Part shown: piece by piece, positions 10,535-21,931 of the stretch
How positions within the stretch are numbered: position 1 is the first letter of the stretch
Layout of the letters: every line of letters starts with the position of its first letter
NCBI GenBank assembly: GCA_964023205.1
Contig: OZ026839.1
Coordinates: forward strand, 18,506,386-18,570,385
Direction: 5' to 3'
Source of the DNA: Lutraria lutraria
Taxonomy: Eukaryota; Mollusca; Bivalvia; Venerida; Mactridae
DNA length: 64,000 nucleotides
Made by a program: the position numbers and the translations under genes
Notes under the pieces: model-generated
What the model saw: the letters and a program-made list of their open reading frames with translations, nothing else
What the model was told of the DNA's origin: nothing
Database searches by the model: none

Positions 10535-11495
10535 ACAAGACAAATTAAGACAAACATTCTGATAAGGTTTGGTGAAGATACAATCAAAATTTGACATCTA
10601 CAGTATTAATAAGGTTTTCCTAAGATTTGACCTCGTGACCTAGTTTTTGACCCTAGATGACCCATATTTAAACTTATCCTTAATATCATTAAGACAAACA
10701 ATCAGACAAGGTTTGGCCAAGATCCATTAAAACAATGCAATTCAGAGCTTTTACAAGATTTTTACCTAAGATTTGACCTGTCTGACCCATATTCAACCTT
10801 GGCCCACATATTATTGAGGCAAACATTTTGACGGTTTGGTGAAGATCCGATCAAAACTGTGACATCTGCAGTGTTAACAAAGTTTTCCTAAGATTTGACC
10901 TGGTGACCAAGTTATTGACTCCAGATGGCCCATATTTGTACTCGACGGTTATATCATTAGAACAAACAATTTGACAAAGTTTGGTGAAGATCCAATTATA
11001 ACTGTGAAATCTACAGTGTTAACATTGTTTTTGATAAGATTTGACCTAGCGACCTAGTTTTTGACCCTAGATGATCCATGTTCGAACTCGTCCAAGATAT
11101 TATAAAGACAAACATTCAATCAAAACAGTGACTTCTAGAGAGTTCACAGGGTTTTCCAGCAATTTGCCCTAGTGACCTAGTTTTTTACCGGAAATGACCC
11201 ATTATCAACCTTGACCTACATATTATAAAAATAAACATTCTGACAAAGTTTCATGAAGTTCCGATCAAAACAGTGATTTCTAAAGTGCTCACAAGGTTTT
11301 CCCTTATTTGGCCCTGATGACCTAATTTTTCAACCAAAACGGCCCAATATCGAACATTTTGACCCAGTTTTGCCAAAATTGAGCTAAAAATGTGGCCCCT
11401 AGTGTTTCCACAAGGTAAAGTTGGCCACGCACAACGCCGGACATAGACTGATCATACAAACTCACCCTGTCACTTTGTGACATGTGAGCTAAAAA
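10535..11495 (+). repeat. bivalve-type long repeat, copy 2
   Basis: Same ~140-bp units in the same order as 2121-3035, ending in the same GC-rich segment and terminal hairpin (11461-11490: CTCACCCTGTCAC / GTGACATGTGAG). It shows small private deletions, for example where GACCTGTCTGACCC lacks the GTGACCCAG text present in copy 1. Confidence 0.8.
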
Positions 11496-12093
11496 GTTTG
11501 AACAGCATAGTAATAATATTATCAAACATTAAAATTTTGAACTTTTCTAAATATATATATATATACCTTAATTAACCGTCTAAAGGTTACAGTGATACTA
11601 AGTTACACATACCTTCGATCAGTATATGAACATATTAAAGTACTAAATAAAAGAACTAAATAGAACAGATTGTTAATGTATTTGTCCAAAAATTTATAGT
11701 AACACTAATCTCAAATGTTCTGAGGAATTCATTTTGTCATTGAAAATTTGGGAAAGTCTATACAAATCAGTTCAATTTTAAATCCTTGATGACTGAAACA
11801 TCACTACTACCTCTTGTTGTCTGTAGTGTAAAAGGGCCAGGAAACACAGCTACTTCTAAATTCATATAATCAGGTGTGACATCTTCACTTTAAACTTGCA
11901 GTACATTTGCCATCATGTGGCATCTGACTTCAATGGTTTCCTAGGTATCTAGGAAGAGTTCAATACGCTCTCCAATCTACTACAACAGCGTCATCTTGTA
12001 CATGCTACGCTCATATGTGCAACACTCTTCTGCAAATAAAGAGAACAAATATCATAGGTCTAACAAACATAGAATATTAATACAAACAGTGTA
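11496..12093. other. intergenic, nothing recognised
   Basis: AT-rich; an (AT)n run occurs near 11552-11564. Confidence 0.5.
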
Positions 12094-12505
12094 CAGTGTA
12101 ACTTCTGAAATCTGGACACCCATGGGACTGACCAAAATGTCTGGATTTTGGAAGTTTTTTGGAATTCAGAAGTCTGAAATTATCTGAACAAGACGTACAG
12201 ATGTTAAACACAACAGGTTCTTTATGATGAAAATAGGGACATCATCATTTATGCATTATAATGTATAGTGTAATAGTCACTGAGACATGATGCAAAAATA
12301 AAAGATAAACATTTATAAGATTTATTTTTCAAAATCTAATAATTTCTGGAAAGTTAGATATCAAACAAAAATACAATTTAACTTACAACTAAACATACAA
12401 GAATGACCAGTCAACATTTTTAATGAGTGTAAATATTTGGGAATATATTTCAGTAAAGTGGTTGGTAAACAATTTCAGAGGGTCCGGATTTCCGAAGTTA
12501 CACTG
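12094..12505. mobile_element. pogo/Tigger-type MITE (412 bp)
   Basis: Terminal inverted repeats CAGTGTAACTTCTGAAATCT and, at the other end, CAGTGTAACTTCGGAAATCC match the Tigger/pogo consensus form. The element is flanked by TA on both sides (12092-12093 and 12506-12507), as expected for Tc1-mariner superfamily insertion. An inner inverted copy of the subterminal motif (TCTGGATTTTGG, CAGAAGTCTGAAAT) is present. No transposase remains; a 63-codon frame across it is chance. Confidence 0.85.
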
Positions 12506-12507
12506 TA

Positions 12508-13665
12508 GGCTTTGAATTATTCTATTAAGTGAGAATACCAAGAATAATTTTTAATTATCATAAATGAAGTAAGGTAAATTAGCCATGGTATGAGAAATCG
12601 CTAATAGTCATCGAATATAGCCACATGTCCAAAGACACGGATCACCAGAACAATGGTGAATTTGTGAGCTGATTTATAGTCCAAAATGCAGAACTGAATT
12701 CTAATGTTTCACTAGTATATGGTAAAGAATTTTTATGTTAATCATAATAAAACCATCATATGAAACCTATATGTGTAAGAAATATACTTTCATAAATATT
12801 CTAGAAACAACATTTGATCATGCAAAAACAGATTAAGAATCAGTCTGGTAAAAGTTCATTTGGTCAGGTAAAATTTATGCCCTCACAAGACTGAATGTCA
12901 GGTCATTGTAAAGACTGAATTGTCTTTGTGACCAGTATAAGACTTGTTCAGCCTTAGCCTAAATTTACCTCTTAGCTGATAGAAATTTAAAGTCAACAGA
13001 ATTTCCTACTAATGTTATAATAAATTTGACCCTTTGGTTCCAATTCTTAAGTCAAAAACCTTATTTTGCAAATTTCAAGAGTCAAAGTGCCATTTTAAGG
13101 GTCAAAGAGCCCTGATCCTCTTGATTCTCTCAAGTATGTTGCAGATCAGATAAATTTACACTTACAGTAAATTTCAACTAGTTACATACAGGTCTATACT
13201 TTCGATTCAACTGTTGAGGAATATGTCCTCTTTGGTTAATGATGAAGTCTATAACAATTACATGTTCATCTGGCCTTAGTGGTGACTGTGACAAATCACA
13301 CTATAATACTATAATGTAACTTTGCTTCAACCTGACATGTGCCTGTGCAGTGCTTTTTTAAGAGTGACTGTAGACATTGTCACACAACCTCATCTCTGAT
13401 ATTCCACTTTCTATGTTCATATTCCTACAATAAAAAGTATTATTGGGAAACAATTTCAACAAAATAATGTTTTCATCATTAGCTATATCTACAACTGTTT
13501 ATGTAAAGAAAATGCATGATATGTAAATTTCAATTTTGCTAGATTAATTACATTGAAAAGGTTAGTCGAAGGTCTTTGACGATGATACGTATCGTCAAGC
13601 ATTGTTATAGGAGGAAGACGTGGACATACATTAAAATTATGAAAGGAGAGAAATAAAACTTAATA
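12508..13665. other. intergenic, nothing recognised
   Basis: AT-rich sequence without supported features. Confidence 0.5.
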
Positions 13666-13673
13666 ATATGGGT

Positions 13674-14346
13674 TAGAGCTGGGACGAGTACCCGGGTATC
13701 GGGTCGAGTAATGCTACTGCCCGGGTACCCTTGAAATAGAACACTCCATATCAAAATCCTTTTGATTTTTTTAGCAAACAAAACATACCTAATTATAATT
13801 TTTTAAACTTTATAATTATTAACTCCATCAGTATTTATATATATAACTAGCAGTTTACCGCAAGTAAAATCTCCACACATACATGTATATAATTATAATT
13901 TACCTTTATTTAACCCAATTTCTCATTAGTAATGGTTGGCAAATTTGGGAGCATGGGATGGGGAGGCAAGTAAGGTTCGGAACTAGAATCCTGAACGTTT
14001 CCAGTAACGTCAGGCTCTGACTTTACGAACACAGGTGGTGGCACAGATACATTGGAAGGCTTGGAGTCGGACACATGTAACTTTGTTCTGCTGTATGTAT
14101 TTAAATTTTATTCTACTCAAGGTCGCAGGTATTGCATTTTGTCTGCTGTTTATCGCTAAGAAGCGTGAAATATTGCAGAACTTGGCTTTCCGTGCAGTTT
14201 AGTTGTTTGCCAATCTATTTAAGCATTAGTTAGCACCAGGATGAAGGAATGATAACTCTTTCGAGATCAATAGCGGGTACTCGGGTACTTGCGGGTAATA
14301 TAGTCACGGGTACCCGTGTACAAATTTTCTACCCGTCCCAGCTCTT
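13674..14346. mobile_element. hAT-type non-autonomous element (673 bp)
   Basis: Ends TAGAGCTGGGACG and AAGAGCTGGGACG (the latter as reverse complement), followed by repeated CCCGGGTACCC / CGGGTACTCGGGTA subterminal motifs. A perfect 8-bp target duplication, ATATGGGT, lies at 13666-13673 and 14347-14354. An 8-bp TSD with this TIR form is diagnostic of the hAT superfamily. The interior has no open transposase frame. Confidence 0.9.
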
Positions 14347-14354
14347 ATATGGGT

Positions 14355-15231
14355 TATTTAATTTTAAATAATGTTCTCCAACTGGCGAAGTACGGAGAGG
14401 TGACACATTTTTTTCAGTCCTCACTGTAAACCGGAGGAATAAACTATGTTTAATGCTGCTCATGACCGATAAAATGGTTTTATAAGTTGAACAATGCATT
14501 GTGATAAGTAAAATTCGTTCAAAAACCTATTAACATGATTATGATTGCTTAAATTATTTTAAATGTTACGATGTCACTCACAGATGGCGCAGTTAAGACC
14601 AAAAAAATGGTGGCATTGTATTTGACTCACAATGTTTTTTATGTTACATTGGAGTAGAAAAGTATTTATGATAGGGGATTTTTCTTGGTATTGAAGTAAA
14701 TTGGTTATAATTAAGTGGTAAGTAAATAGTTTCTGTTATGCGTATAGTATCAATGCAGCATTTCACAGCTAAAGCTTAGATTGGCACAGTTTGGGCACTC
14801 GGGGATACACTAGTGATTGTAATCAGTCCATGAAAATTTCGTTGATTAATCAGAGGCAAAAGTCAGTGATTAATCAATTAAAACTGATTAAATATGAAAT
14901 GATCAAATATGTTACTATTGCATGAATTTAACATCCCTTACACCAATCGAATAGCACAAAAGCAATAAGAATTGAAATATTAAATGATTTAACATTATTA
15001 AGATGTTTGAGTAAACATCACATCAAAATATACTGATTATTAAACAAACTACACTAGGCCAGAATTATGCTGCATTTATAGATACAGCTTGAACAGCATC
15101 ATCTTTAAAGTAAAACAGTGTAAGGTATGCAGTACTATAGTCAAGAACGACAACTATGTACATGAAATCAACAATCCGTTGACGAAATGGGAGCATCGTC
15201 ACGTCAAAGACCATTCTTCAATGATTCGTTA
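14355..15231. other. intergenic, nothing firm
   Basis: GATTAATC occurs repeatedly between about 14842 and 14880 and may be a degenerate repeat end. No gene is seen. Confidence 0.45.
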
Positions 15232-16895
15232 TAGATTATAGATAGATAGATTTATTATCCTATTTGCCATAGATAAATACGATAATGCTGATTATAAATT
15301 AAGAATGATAATAAAAAATTAAACATGCTTATCACAGTATATTTATATATATAAATTAACAATGAAATAATTATAATGTTTTGATGTTATGATGAAATCA
15401 ATACTGCATCAACAAAGAGAAGTAATCTGAATTGCCATGAGAAATAAAAATATTTTACTATCTATCTGAAAATATGGAAAATATGTTTAAAACAATTGAA
15501 TTGTAGAAGCTAAATGGACTGTAAAAAAATGTTCCTTGACCCTTGATTTAAAAGCAGATGTGGTTCCAGAATCCCTTATATATTGGGGCAAGTTATTCCA
15601 AAGAGAGCTCCCCATATAGGCAAAAGACCTTTTGCCAAAACCTTTGACAATTGGAATAACAAATCTCTTGTTGTCGGACACGTTATCACAAATACCGTCA
15701 GAGTTAGGACTAACTTTCACTCTGAACCTAGTTGAATAATTATGCACATTGATGGAGGGATAAAGTTATCATTCATATATGATGGAGCAAGGTTTGAATT
15801 AATCTTAAAAACATGACAAAGGGTTATTTGGTTCACTCTATCAGTAATGGGTAACCAGTTAATATCTGCAAAATGTTCTTTGCCTATGTGGGACCTAAGA
15901 TGTAGATTCAGGACAAATCTGATAAGCTTGTTTTGAGTGACCTGTAATCTGTGTTTTAAATCCTGAGTTAGACTATTAAACCAGACAGATGAAGCATAGT
16001 CAAAATGACACTGTATAAGGGAAGATACCAAAAGTCTTTTAGTGTGACGTGTGAGAAATTCACTTTTACGATACAAAAATTTTAATCTAGCATTTGATTT
16101 CTTAATTACCGATATACCCATTGAATCGAAAGTAAAACTCTGATCAATGGTCGCACCAAGATACCAAGAGTTTTTGGATTCTATGGATTGACCATTGCAG
16201 TTTATTTTAAGGTTAGACTGGGCTGTAAGCCGCTTTTTGGACCCAAATAAAATAGATTCTGTTTTGCCAAGGTGTAGAGACAATTTATTACAAATTAGCC
16301 ACTGACTGACAATATTCAACTCATGATTCAAAGTATTTTCAATGTCATGCTTGTTTTTGGCTGAGACAAGGATTGCAGAATCATCCGCATAAAGTAAGAG
16401 TTTGTTTTTTATAGCGGCCGACATGTCATTAACATAAATCAAGAAAAGCAACGGACCTAAAATTGACCCTTGAGGGACACCACAAGATATGTTGGCAGTT
16501 GAAGACTGAACGCCTGATAATTCAACTAATTGGCGCCTGTCTGACAGATACGAAGAAAACCAGTTCAGGGAAGATTCTGAGAAACCGATAGCCTTCATTG
16601 TCATTAAAAGAATGGAATGATTAACTGTATCGAATACCTTTTGGAGATCCAAAAGAATCATGCCAACAAAGTGACCTTTATCCATTTGAAAACGGATATA
16701 ATCGGTGAGATGAATAAGACAAGTATCCGTGGAGAATCCACCCCTGAAACCGGACTGAAACTCATACAAAAGCTTATTCTGGACCAGGTATCCTTCTAAC
16801 TGATCATAAATGACCCTCTCCATGACTTTGGAAACAACGCTTAATATTGAGACTGGGCGGTAATGATTAATCAGAACATCACTAGGATATGCATA
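15232..16895 (-). mobile_element. CR1-like LINE, 5'-truncated
   Basis: The 3' part of a non-LTR element: reverse transcriptase from motif 1 (NHYRPVSILSVVSK, near 16880) to the C terminus. A 3' untranslated region follows, ending in (ATCT)n at about 15234-15252, the kind of short simple-repeat tail CR1-group elements carry. No endonuclease is left. 5' truncation is usual for LINE insertions. Confidence 0.85.
15487..16823 (-). pseudogene. reverse transcriptase of the CR1-like LINE, frameshifted near the C terminus
   Basis: Two overlapping frames (15717-16823 and 15487-15747) together cover RT and the C-terminal region. Motif A is LLDLQKVFDTVNHSIL, motif B VPQGSILGPLLFLIYVNDM, and motif C YADD. 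The shift lies at about 15720-15747, after the PSYMNDNF segment; the second frame carries the conserved GSSLWNNLPQYIRDS block that closes CR1/Rex-type proteins. The enzyme would prime cDNA from nicked target DNA. Upstream of the first Met the frame stays open for some 20 codons to the truncation point. Confidence 0.87.
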
Positions 16896-17744
16896 TGCAT
16901 TACATTGCAGTTCATCGTCAAAGCCACTTGTTCTTTAAAATCTAACAGGTAAACGACTCAATCAGAGTCGCTTTCGTTTTCCTATTTAACGAACAAATTT
17001 CCGTAAAACAGCAAGATGAAAAGACAAAATATCACATAATACCATAATATATTCATTCAATAAAAATCACCAGCAACAGATTTATTTCACACCGCATGTA
17101 CACTCAAATTTATCGAGGCGGCAGTGTCATCGGGGCGGAAACGTATTGAGACCGAAACGTCCGTCATCCGAAGTTAAGTAGGTCAACCTTGTGATCAAAC
17201 TTAGATCAGATATGTTATTTTCGTACAATGAGAGCAAATAGAACATTCAATAAGACATACGACAACAAAATTAAACTCAATATCAACTTATAACCTGAAT
17301 AATACTTACATTCGGTCTTCGAAGTAGAAAAAACAAAACTCTTCGCGGTATAGCAGTGTCAACTACAAATGGCGGTGCAGCTATCTGCGAAGTCACGTGA
17401 CTGGGATTTCCCACGAAATCAGAAAAAATAGTACGCGAAATAGTGCGCGTTGAACACACGAAATAGCGTACGATATTATTCATATAGCAAGTAAAAACGG
17501 CAATTTAAACATTTGAATCATCATCTGCTATATAGATTTATTGTTGGGACCACTAAAATTTCTTCAGACAGATTTTTTTTTCAAATGTAAATATTTCCGA
17601 AAATAGTTCCGTAATGACTTAAAATTTCTAACGATTTCTGATTCATGCTATATATATTGTGCATTCGGTTTTGTTCGGTTTTGTTCGTGTTTTTTTTTCG
17701 TGTAGTTGTGGTGTGTCTGAACGTACGTCCGTCCAAATGTACCT
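16896..17744 (-). other. CpG-richer segment with a candidate minus-strand first exon
   Basis: Between about 17310 and 17480 CpG dinucleotides cluster (CGCG, ACGCGCACT). The minus strand reads through ACCGCCATTTG (YY1-like) into a canonical donor, CGAAT|GTAAGTATT, whose last exon base is 17310. This looks like a 5' exon of an unseen gene transcribed leftwards. A downstream acceptor could not be identified securely. Confidence 0.3.
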
Positions 17745-18477
17745 GGGTATGACTAAAGTACGAAATGGAGATTTTATGGCAAAATGGGCGAAATGGGCAA
17801 AATGGAGATTTCCATAGGCAAAATGGAGATTTCCTTTGGCGAAATGGAGATTTTTATGAAGTATTACATCTTTAAATATGCTGGTATACAAAATGCAAAT
17901 TTTTAAACAATATTATTCACATATATCGAGACTTCCAATGGTAAAATGGAAATTCGCTATGGCAAAATGGAGATTTCAGACGGCAAAATGGAGATTTGTG
18001 ATGGCGAAATGGAGATTTCAGACGGCAAAATGGAGATTTCAGATTAAAAATAAATATTTTAGATAAAAAAATGGAGATTTTAGACTGCTAAATTATAACA
18101 TAATTATAATTATTAAACAATATTTCTTTTTAGATTTCCAATGGCAAAATGGAGATTAAATAGATAGCAAAATGGAAATTCGTGATGGCGAAATGGAGAT
18201 CATGGAGATATTAGAAAAAAATGGAGATTTTCGGTAGCTATATGGAATAATGGAAATTGAATATTGATTGAACAGTAGTATTAACATTATCTAAAATATC
18301 CATTTTCCTGATTTTAGATAAAAAAAATGGAGATTTTAGACTGCTAAATTAAAACATAATATATTAATTGGAACTCGGAGATTTGTGATGGCGAAATGGA
18401 GATGGCAAAATTGAGATTTCCATTTTTTATCTAAATCTCCATTTTGCCGTCTGAAATCTCCATTTCGCCATCACAAA

Positions 18478-18632
18478 TCTCCATTTCACAGTCTAAAATC
18501 TCCATTTGGCCATTACAAATCTCCATTTTACAGTCTAAAATCTCCATTTGGCCATTACAAATCTCCATTTTACAGTCTAAAATCTCCATTTGGCCATTAC
18601 AAATCTCCATTTTACAGTCTAAAATCTCCATT
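18478..18632. repeat. 42-bp tandem repeat inside the fold-back element
   Basis: Three to four near-perfect copies of TCTCCATTTGGCCATTACAA followed by ATCTCCATTTTACAGTCTAA. Frames through it give repetitive peptides that are not genes. Confidence 0.85.
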
Positions 18633-18964
18633 ATTGACAAATCATAGACGCTACGTTTTGGAAAATGAAAAATGTCGAAATGGAGATATTGTAAATAAGT
18701 ATATACATAAAACAAAACTTATTGTTTTACATGTACATCAACAAGTAGCATAAAAGTTATAATCCAATTATCACTTGCTATTTAGCGCTAATTGGATTAT
18801 GACACCTTTCTTTATCACATGCATTGTGACATAAGGTGGGCATATCATATTATCGCCTTTGGTGTTGAGAAACAATTGTCATAATGGCACACTTTTATAT
18901 TTTTAAAACTGCAAGACGGTTCGTTTGATGTCACTTCTACAGGATTTTTTTATAATATCTTAAT

Positions 18965-19075
18965 TAAAACCAGAGACATATTATAATACAATATTATACA
19001 TCTCTGATGTGGTAACTGAACGCTCTATGTATTATGTGTACAATGCCTAATAAAGATTATGTTATGTTAAAAAAA
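18965..19075 (+). repeat. spacer in the fold-back centre with hairpin and polyadenylation-like end
   Basis: CAGAGACATATTATAAT pairs imperfectly with ATTATACATCTCTG. It is followed by GTACAATGCCTAATAAAGAT, then TATGTTATGTTA and an A-run. The AATAAA plus short tandem plus A-tail looks like the 3' end of a retroposed sequence; its origin is not recognised. Confidence 0.35.
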
Positions 19076-20475
19076 ATCATCGAATACAACTATTAAATCT
19101 ATAATGTTATCATTTTTTTATATAAAATTTCCATTTTGCTATTAAAAATCTCCATTTTTCCACCTATAACATCTCCATTTCGCCATCTCAAATCTCCATT
19201 TTGCCAGACTGGACTAACTGTTCGATAATGTCAATAAAAACAGATATGTATACTTTTTGTAATACGTACCTATTAATAATAATGTTTAATTATTATTAAT
19301 TTTTATGCGGTTACACACTATAAGGAGAACAACTCATATTCTCCAGAAATTTCGCCATCGCAACTCTCCATTTTGCCATACTGTACTAATTAACTGTATG
19401 ATTGTGTTAATAATAATGTTAATTGATATGCATTTTAGACTGTAAAATGGAGATTTGTAATGGCGAAATGGAGATTTCAGACTGTAAAATGGAGATTTGT
19501 GATGGCGAAATGGAGATTTCAGACGGCAGATTTTAGATAAAAAATGGAAATCTCAATTTTGCCATCTCCATTTCGCCATCACAAATTTCCAATTAGCAGT
19601 CTAAAATCTCCCTTTTTTATCTAAAATCTCCATTTCAGACAGGAAAATGGATATTTTAAATAATGTTAATACTACTATTCAATTAATATTCAATTTCCAT
19701 TATTCCATTTAGCTACCGAAATCTCGATTTTTTTTCTAAAATCTCCATAATCTCCATTTCGCCATCACGAATTTCCATTTTGCCATTGTAAATCTTAAAA
19801 AAAATATTGCTTAATAATAATAATTATGTATTAATTTAGCAGTCTAAAATCTCCATTTTTTTATCTAAAATATTTATTTTTAATCTAAAATCTCCATTTT
19901 GCCGTCTGAAATCTCCATTTTGCCATAGCGAATTTCCATTTTACCATTGGAAGTCTCGATATATGTGAATAATATTGTTTAAAAATTTGCATTTTGTATA
20001 CCAGCATATTTAAAGATGTAATACTTCATAAAAATCTCCATTTCGCCAAAGGAAATCTCCATTTTGCCTATGGAAATCTCCATTTTGCCCATTTCGCCCA
20101 TTTTGCCATAAAATCTCCATTTCGTACTTTAGTCATACCCCAATTAGGCATATGTGTAAACACGCTCGTAAAACAAATATCATTGTACACGACTGAATGG
20201 TTGTAATAAACAACTGATAAAGCGGTCTATTAGATTCAAATATCATCGGTCGATTAATTGCTGTTGTCGATATTTGTTTGCTCGTCAAGATGTTAACGTG
20301 CCGTCACAAAAAATACAAGATTGTTGCAAGGTCTTGGATAGGTACGTATATTTGCTAATTATCAGTGTTTTTAATGGTCCTTTATTATCCTTGTAAGTTT
20401 TTTTATGAGTGAACAATTTCTATTTCATCATCATTTTTGCATTTTTAAAACATCACAGAATACTGTATATATTAT

Positions 20476-20649
20476 CAGGGTTCTCAATAACTGCAGGCTT
20501 CAGGCCAATTTAGCAGCTTAGAAATGTGTTTGGGCGGTTAGGAATCTCTAAAGTTCATAAAATATAGCTGTAAAATGCCATTGGCATCTCTAGCAGGCTT
20601 GTTAGTCTAACTGTTTGGCCTGTTGTTCACAAACTTATTTAGAACCCTG
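20476..20649. mobile_element. small hAT-like MITE (174 bp)
   Basis: Terminal repeats CAGGGTTCTCAATAA and CAGGGTTCTAAATAA (the latter as reverse complement). CAGGG starts of this form are common in hAT MITEs. Flanks share TATTAT, but a clean 8-bp TSD is not visible. Confidence 0.6.
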
Positions 20650-21584
20650 TATTATTAAACGTTTGTTTTGAAATGGACAAATGTGCAAGAAATTATCCAA
20701 TATCAAAAATAAAAATATTTTTTATTACAATGGTCCCTGATCAATTGAAATTATCAGCTGATTAATAACTCATTAACTGTCATGTTAAGAAATATTTCAG
20801 ATCAGATATACTTGTGTATCGAAAAAAGGCCACAAGGAAATCATGAGAATGTTTCTTTGACAAAAGGTCTTTTTATTCATCTGACAATGTCATGATGCAA
20901 GCACCAAGTATACACTGGTGTTCATGAATTATGGTAAACGTTGAATGAATTGACAATGAACTAATAAATGAAATTTTCGTAAGAATTCGGTGCCTTGTGT
21001 ATCAGAGGTGATATGCTGGTGTGTAACTTTATTTGCTTCATTTTTGGTTCTCAAAATTTTCATTGCATTCAAAGGATGGAATGAAATAAATAAACAAACA
21101 TTATTATCTTGATTATAATAATCAGCATTTGAGTGTTAATGATATTTATATTTTGTTAGTGATCATTATTGACATTAAAAGCACATAGAGATGTTTAATA
21201 TATATTTTCAGGTCTCAGAAGAGAAACCAGTGACCAACAGCTGAACTGAATATTCTAATGTGTGGATGGTAATAAGTAATATCCCAAATTCAGATGTAAG
21301 GGTTACTGGTTAGTACGTGTACCCTGAGGAGAAAAATGCTTTGAAATTAAGAAATTACTAGGACTACACGCATAATGATTAAAAGAGATGGTCTAATTGT
21401 TACAGAGACCGACATATGACTTTATTCATATCAATTTGTGGGGAATATTGATTAAGACAGGGTGAATAAATGGATTTGTTTTAATAGACAAAACTTTCCA
21501 TATAATTCCATATGAGGCAGTCAAGCAATATAATCCATGGTTAATTTCACTGATAAGTGGTCTGACAGGCTTTCTTTAAGTTTC
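20650..21584. other. intergenic, nothing recognised
   Basis: AT-rich non-coding DNA; no supported feature. Confidence 0.5.
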
Positions 21585-21931
21585 TTGAAGACATTGAACA
21601 GCTACTATATAAGTGATCCCACCCACCCCCAAATCCACATGTGGTCTAATCTCTTGTTTTATTGCCCCCAATCAGATAAAACCAGTCTGGTCACGGTCTG
21701 TAGACTTGACACCTAGTTAAAAAGTGGGGTAATAAATTTTATTGATTTACAGTGATAATAACTTTATGACTAAATTGCTTTTGTTTTTATAAGCATAGAG
21801 TAACAGATATGTAAACAGGTGCTAGTCTATCAATGACCCTGTCTGTTTTATTACCCCCTACTGTGGAATTAGGGGACTTTCTGGTCCATAAGTCACATGC
21901 CTCGCATTCCTGGTTCAATGTCTTTAAGTAC
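21585..21931 (+). repeat. dispersed TIR repeat family B, short copy
   Basis: Ends are inverted AAGACATTGAACAG and AAAGACATTGAACCAG. The interior matches, in opposite orientation, 49177-50092, including AAATCCACATG, GTCTAATCTCTTG, GTAGACTTGACACCTAGT, AGTCTATCAATGACCCTGTC and ATGCCTCGCATTCCTGG. This copy lacks about 550 bp present in the other. No coding capacity is seen. Confidence 0.75.

Larger units (their letters stand above)
17745..20140. mobile_element. giant inverted repeat / fold-back element of AAATGGAGATTT units
   Basis: The left arm starts GGGTATGACTAAAGTACG (17745) and the right arm ends with its complement at 20140. The outermost ~150 bp of the two arms are essentially identical and in opposite orientation, and homology continues inward for roughly 600-700 bp. 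The arms consist of repeated AAATGGAGATTT separated by variable linkers (TCAGACGGCA, TGTGATGGCG, TAGACTGCTA). The left arm has one extra set of units near 17990-18045. The inner part (about 18430-19510) holds further inverted units and a spacer. No transposase is visible and no convincing TSD was found. Structure resembles fold-back (FB-type) elements; transcription across it would yield a long hairpin RNA. Confidence 0.85.

Noticed and set aside
13560..15220. GGTCTTTGACG near 13570 and its complement near 15200 as ends of one transposon
   Set aside because: The match is only about 12 bp and the surrounding sequences do not pair; probably chance.
17745..17753. Target duplication of the fold-back element
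   Set aside because: Left flank TGTACCT and right flank CAATTAG do not match under any tested boundary.
17990..19560. CRISPR-like array of AAATGGAGATTT repeats
   Set aside because: Units are inverted as well as direct, spacers are recurring variants, and the genome is eukaryotic.
17643..20206. HFAKGNLHFAYGNLHFAHF-type peptides encoded twice in opposite directions
   Set aside because: Direct consequence of the inverted repeat; the identical peptides prove arm identity, not coding.
20476..20649. Perfect 8-bp TSD for the small hAT-like MITE
   Set aside because: The flanks share only TATTAT; an 8-bp match could not be found, so the call rests on TIRs alone.
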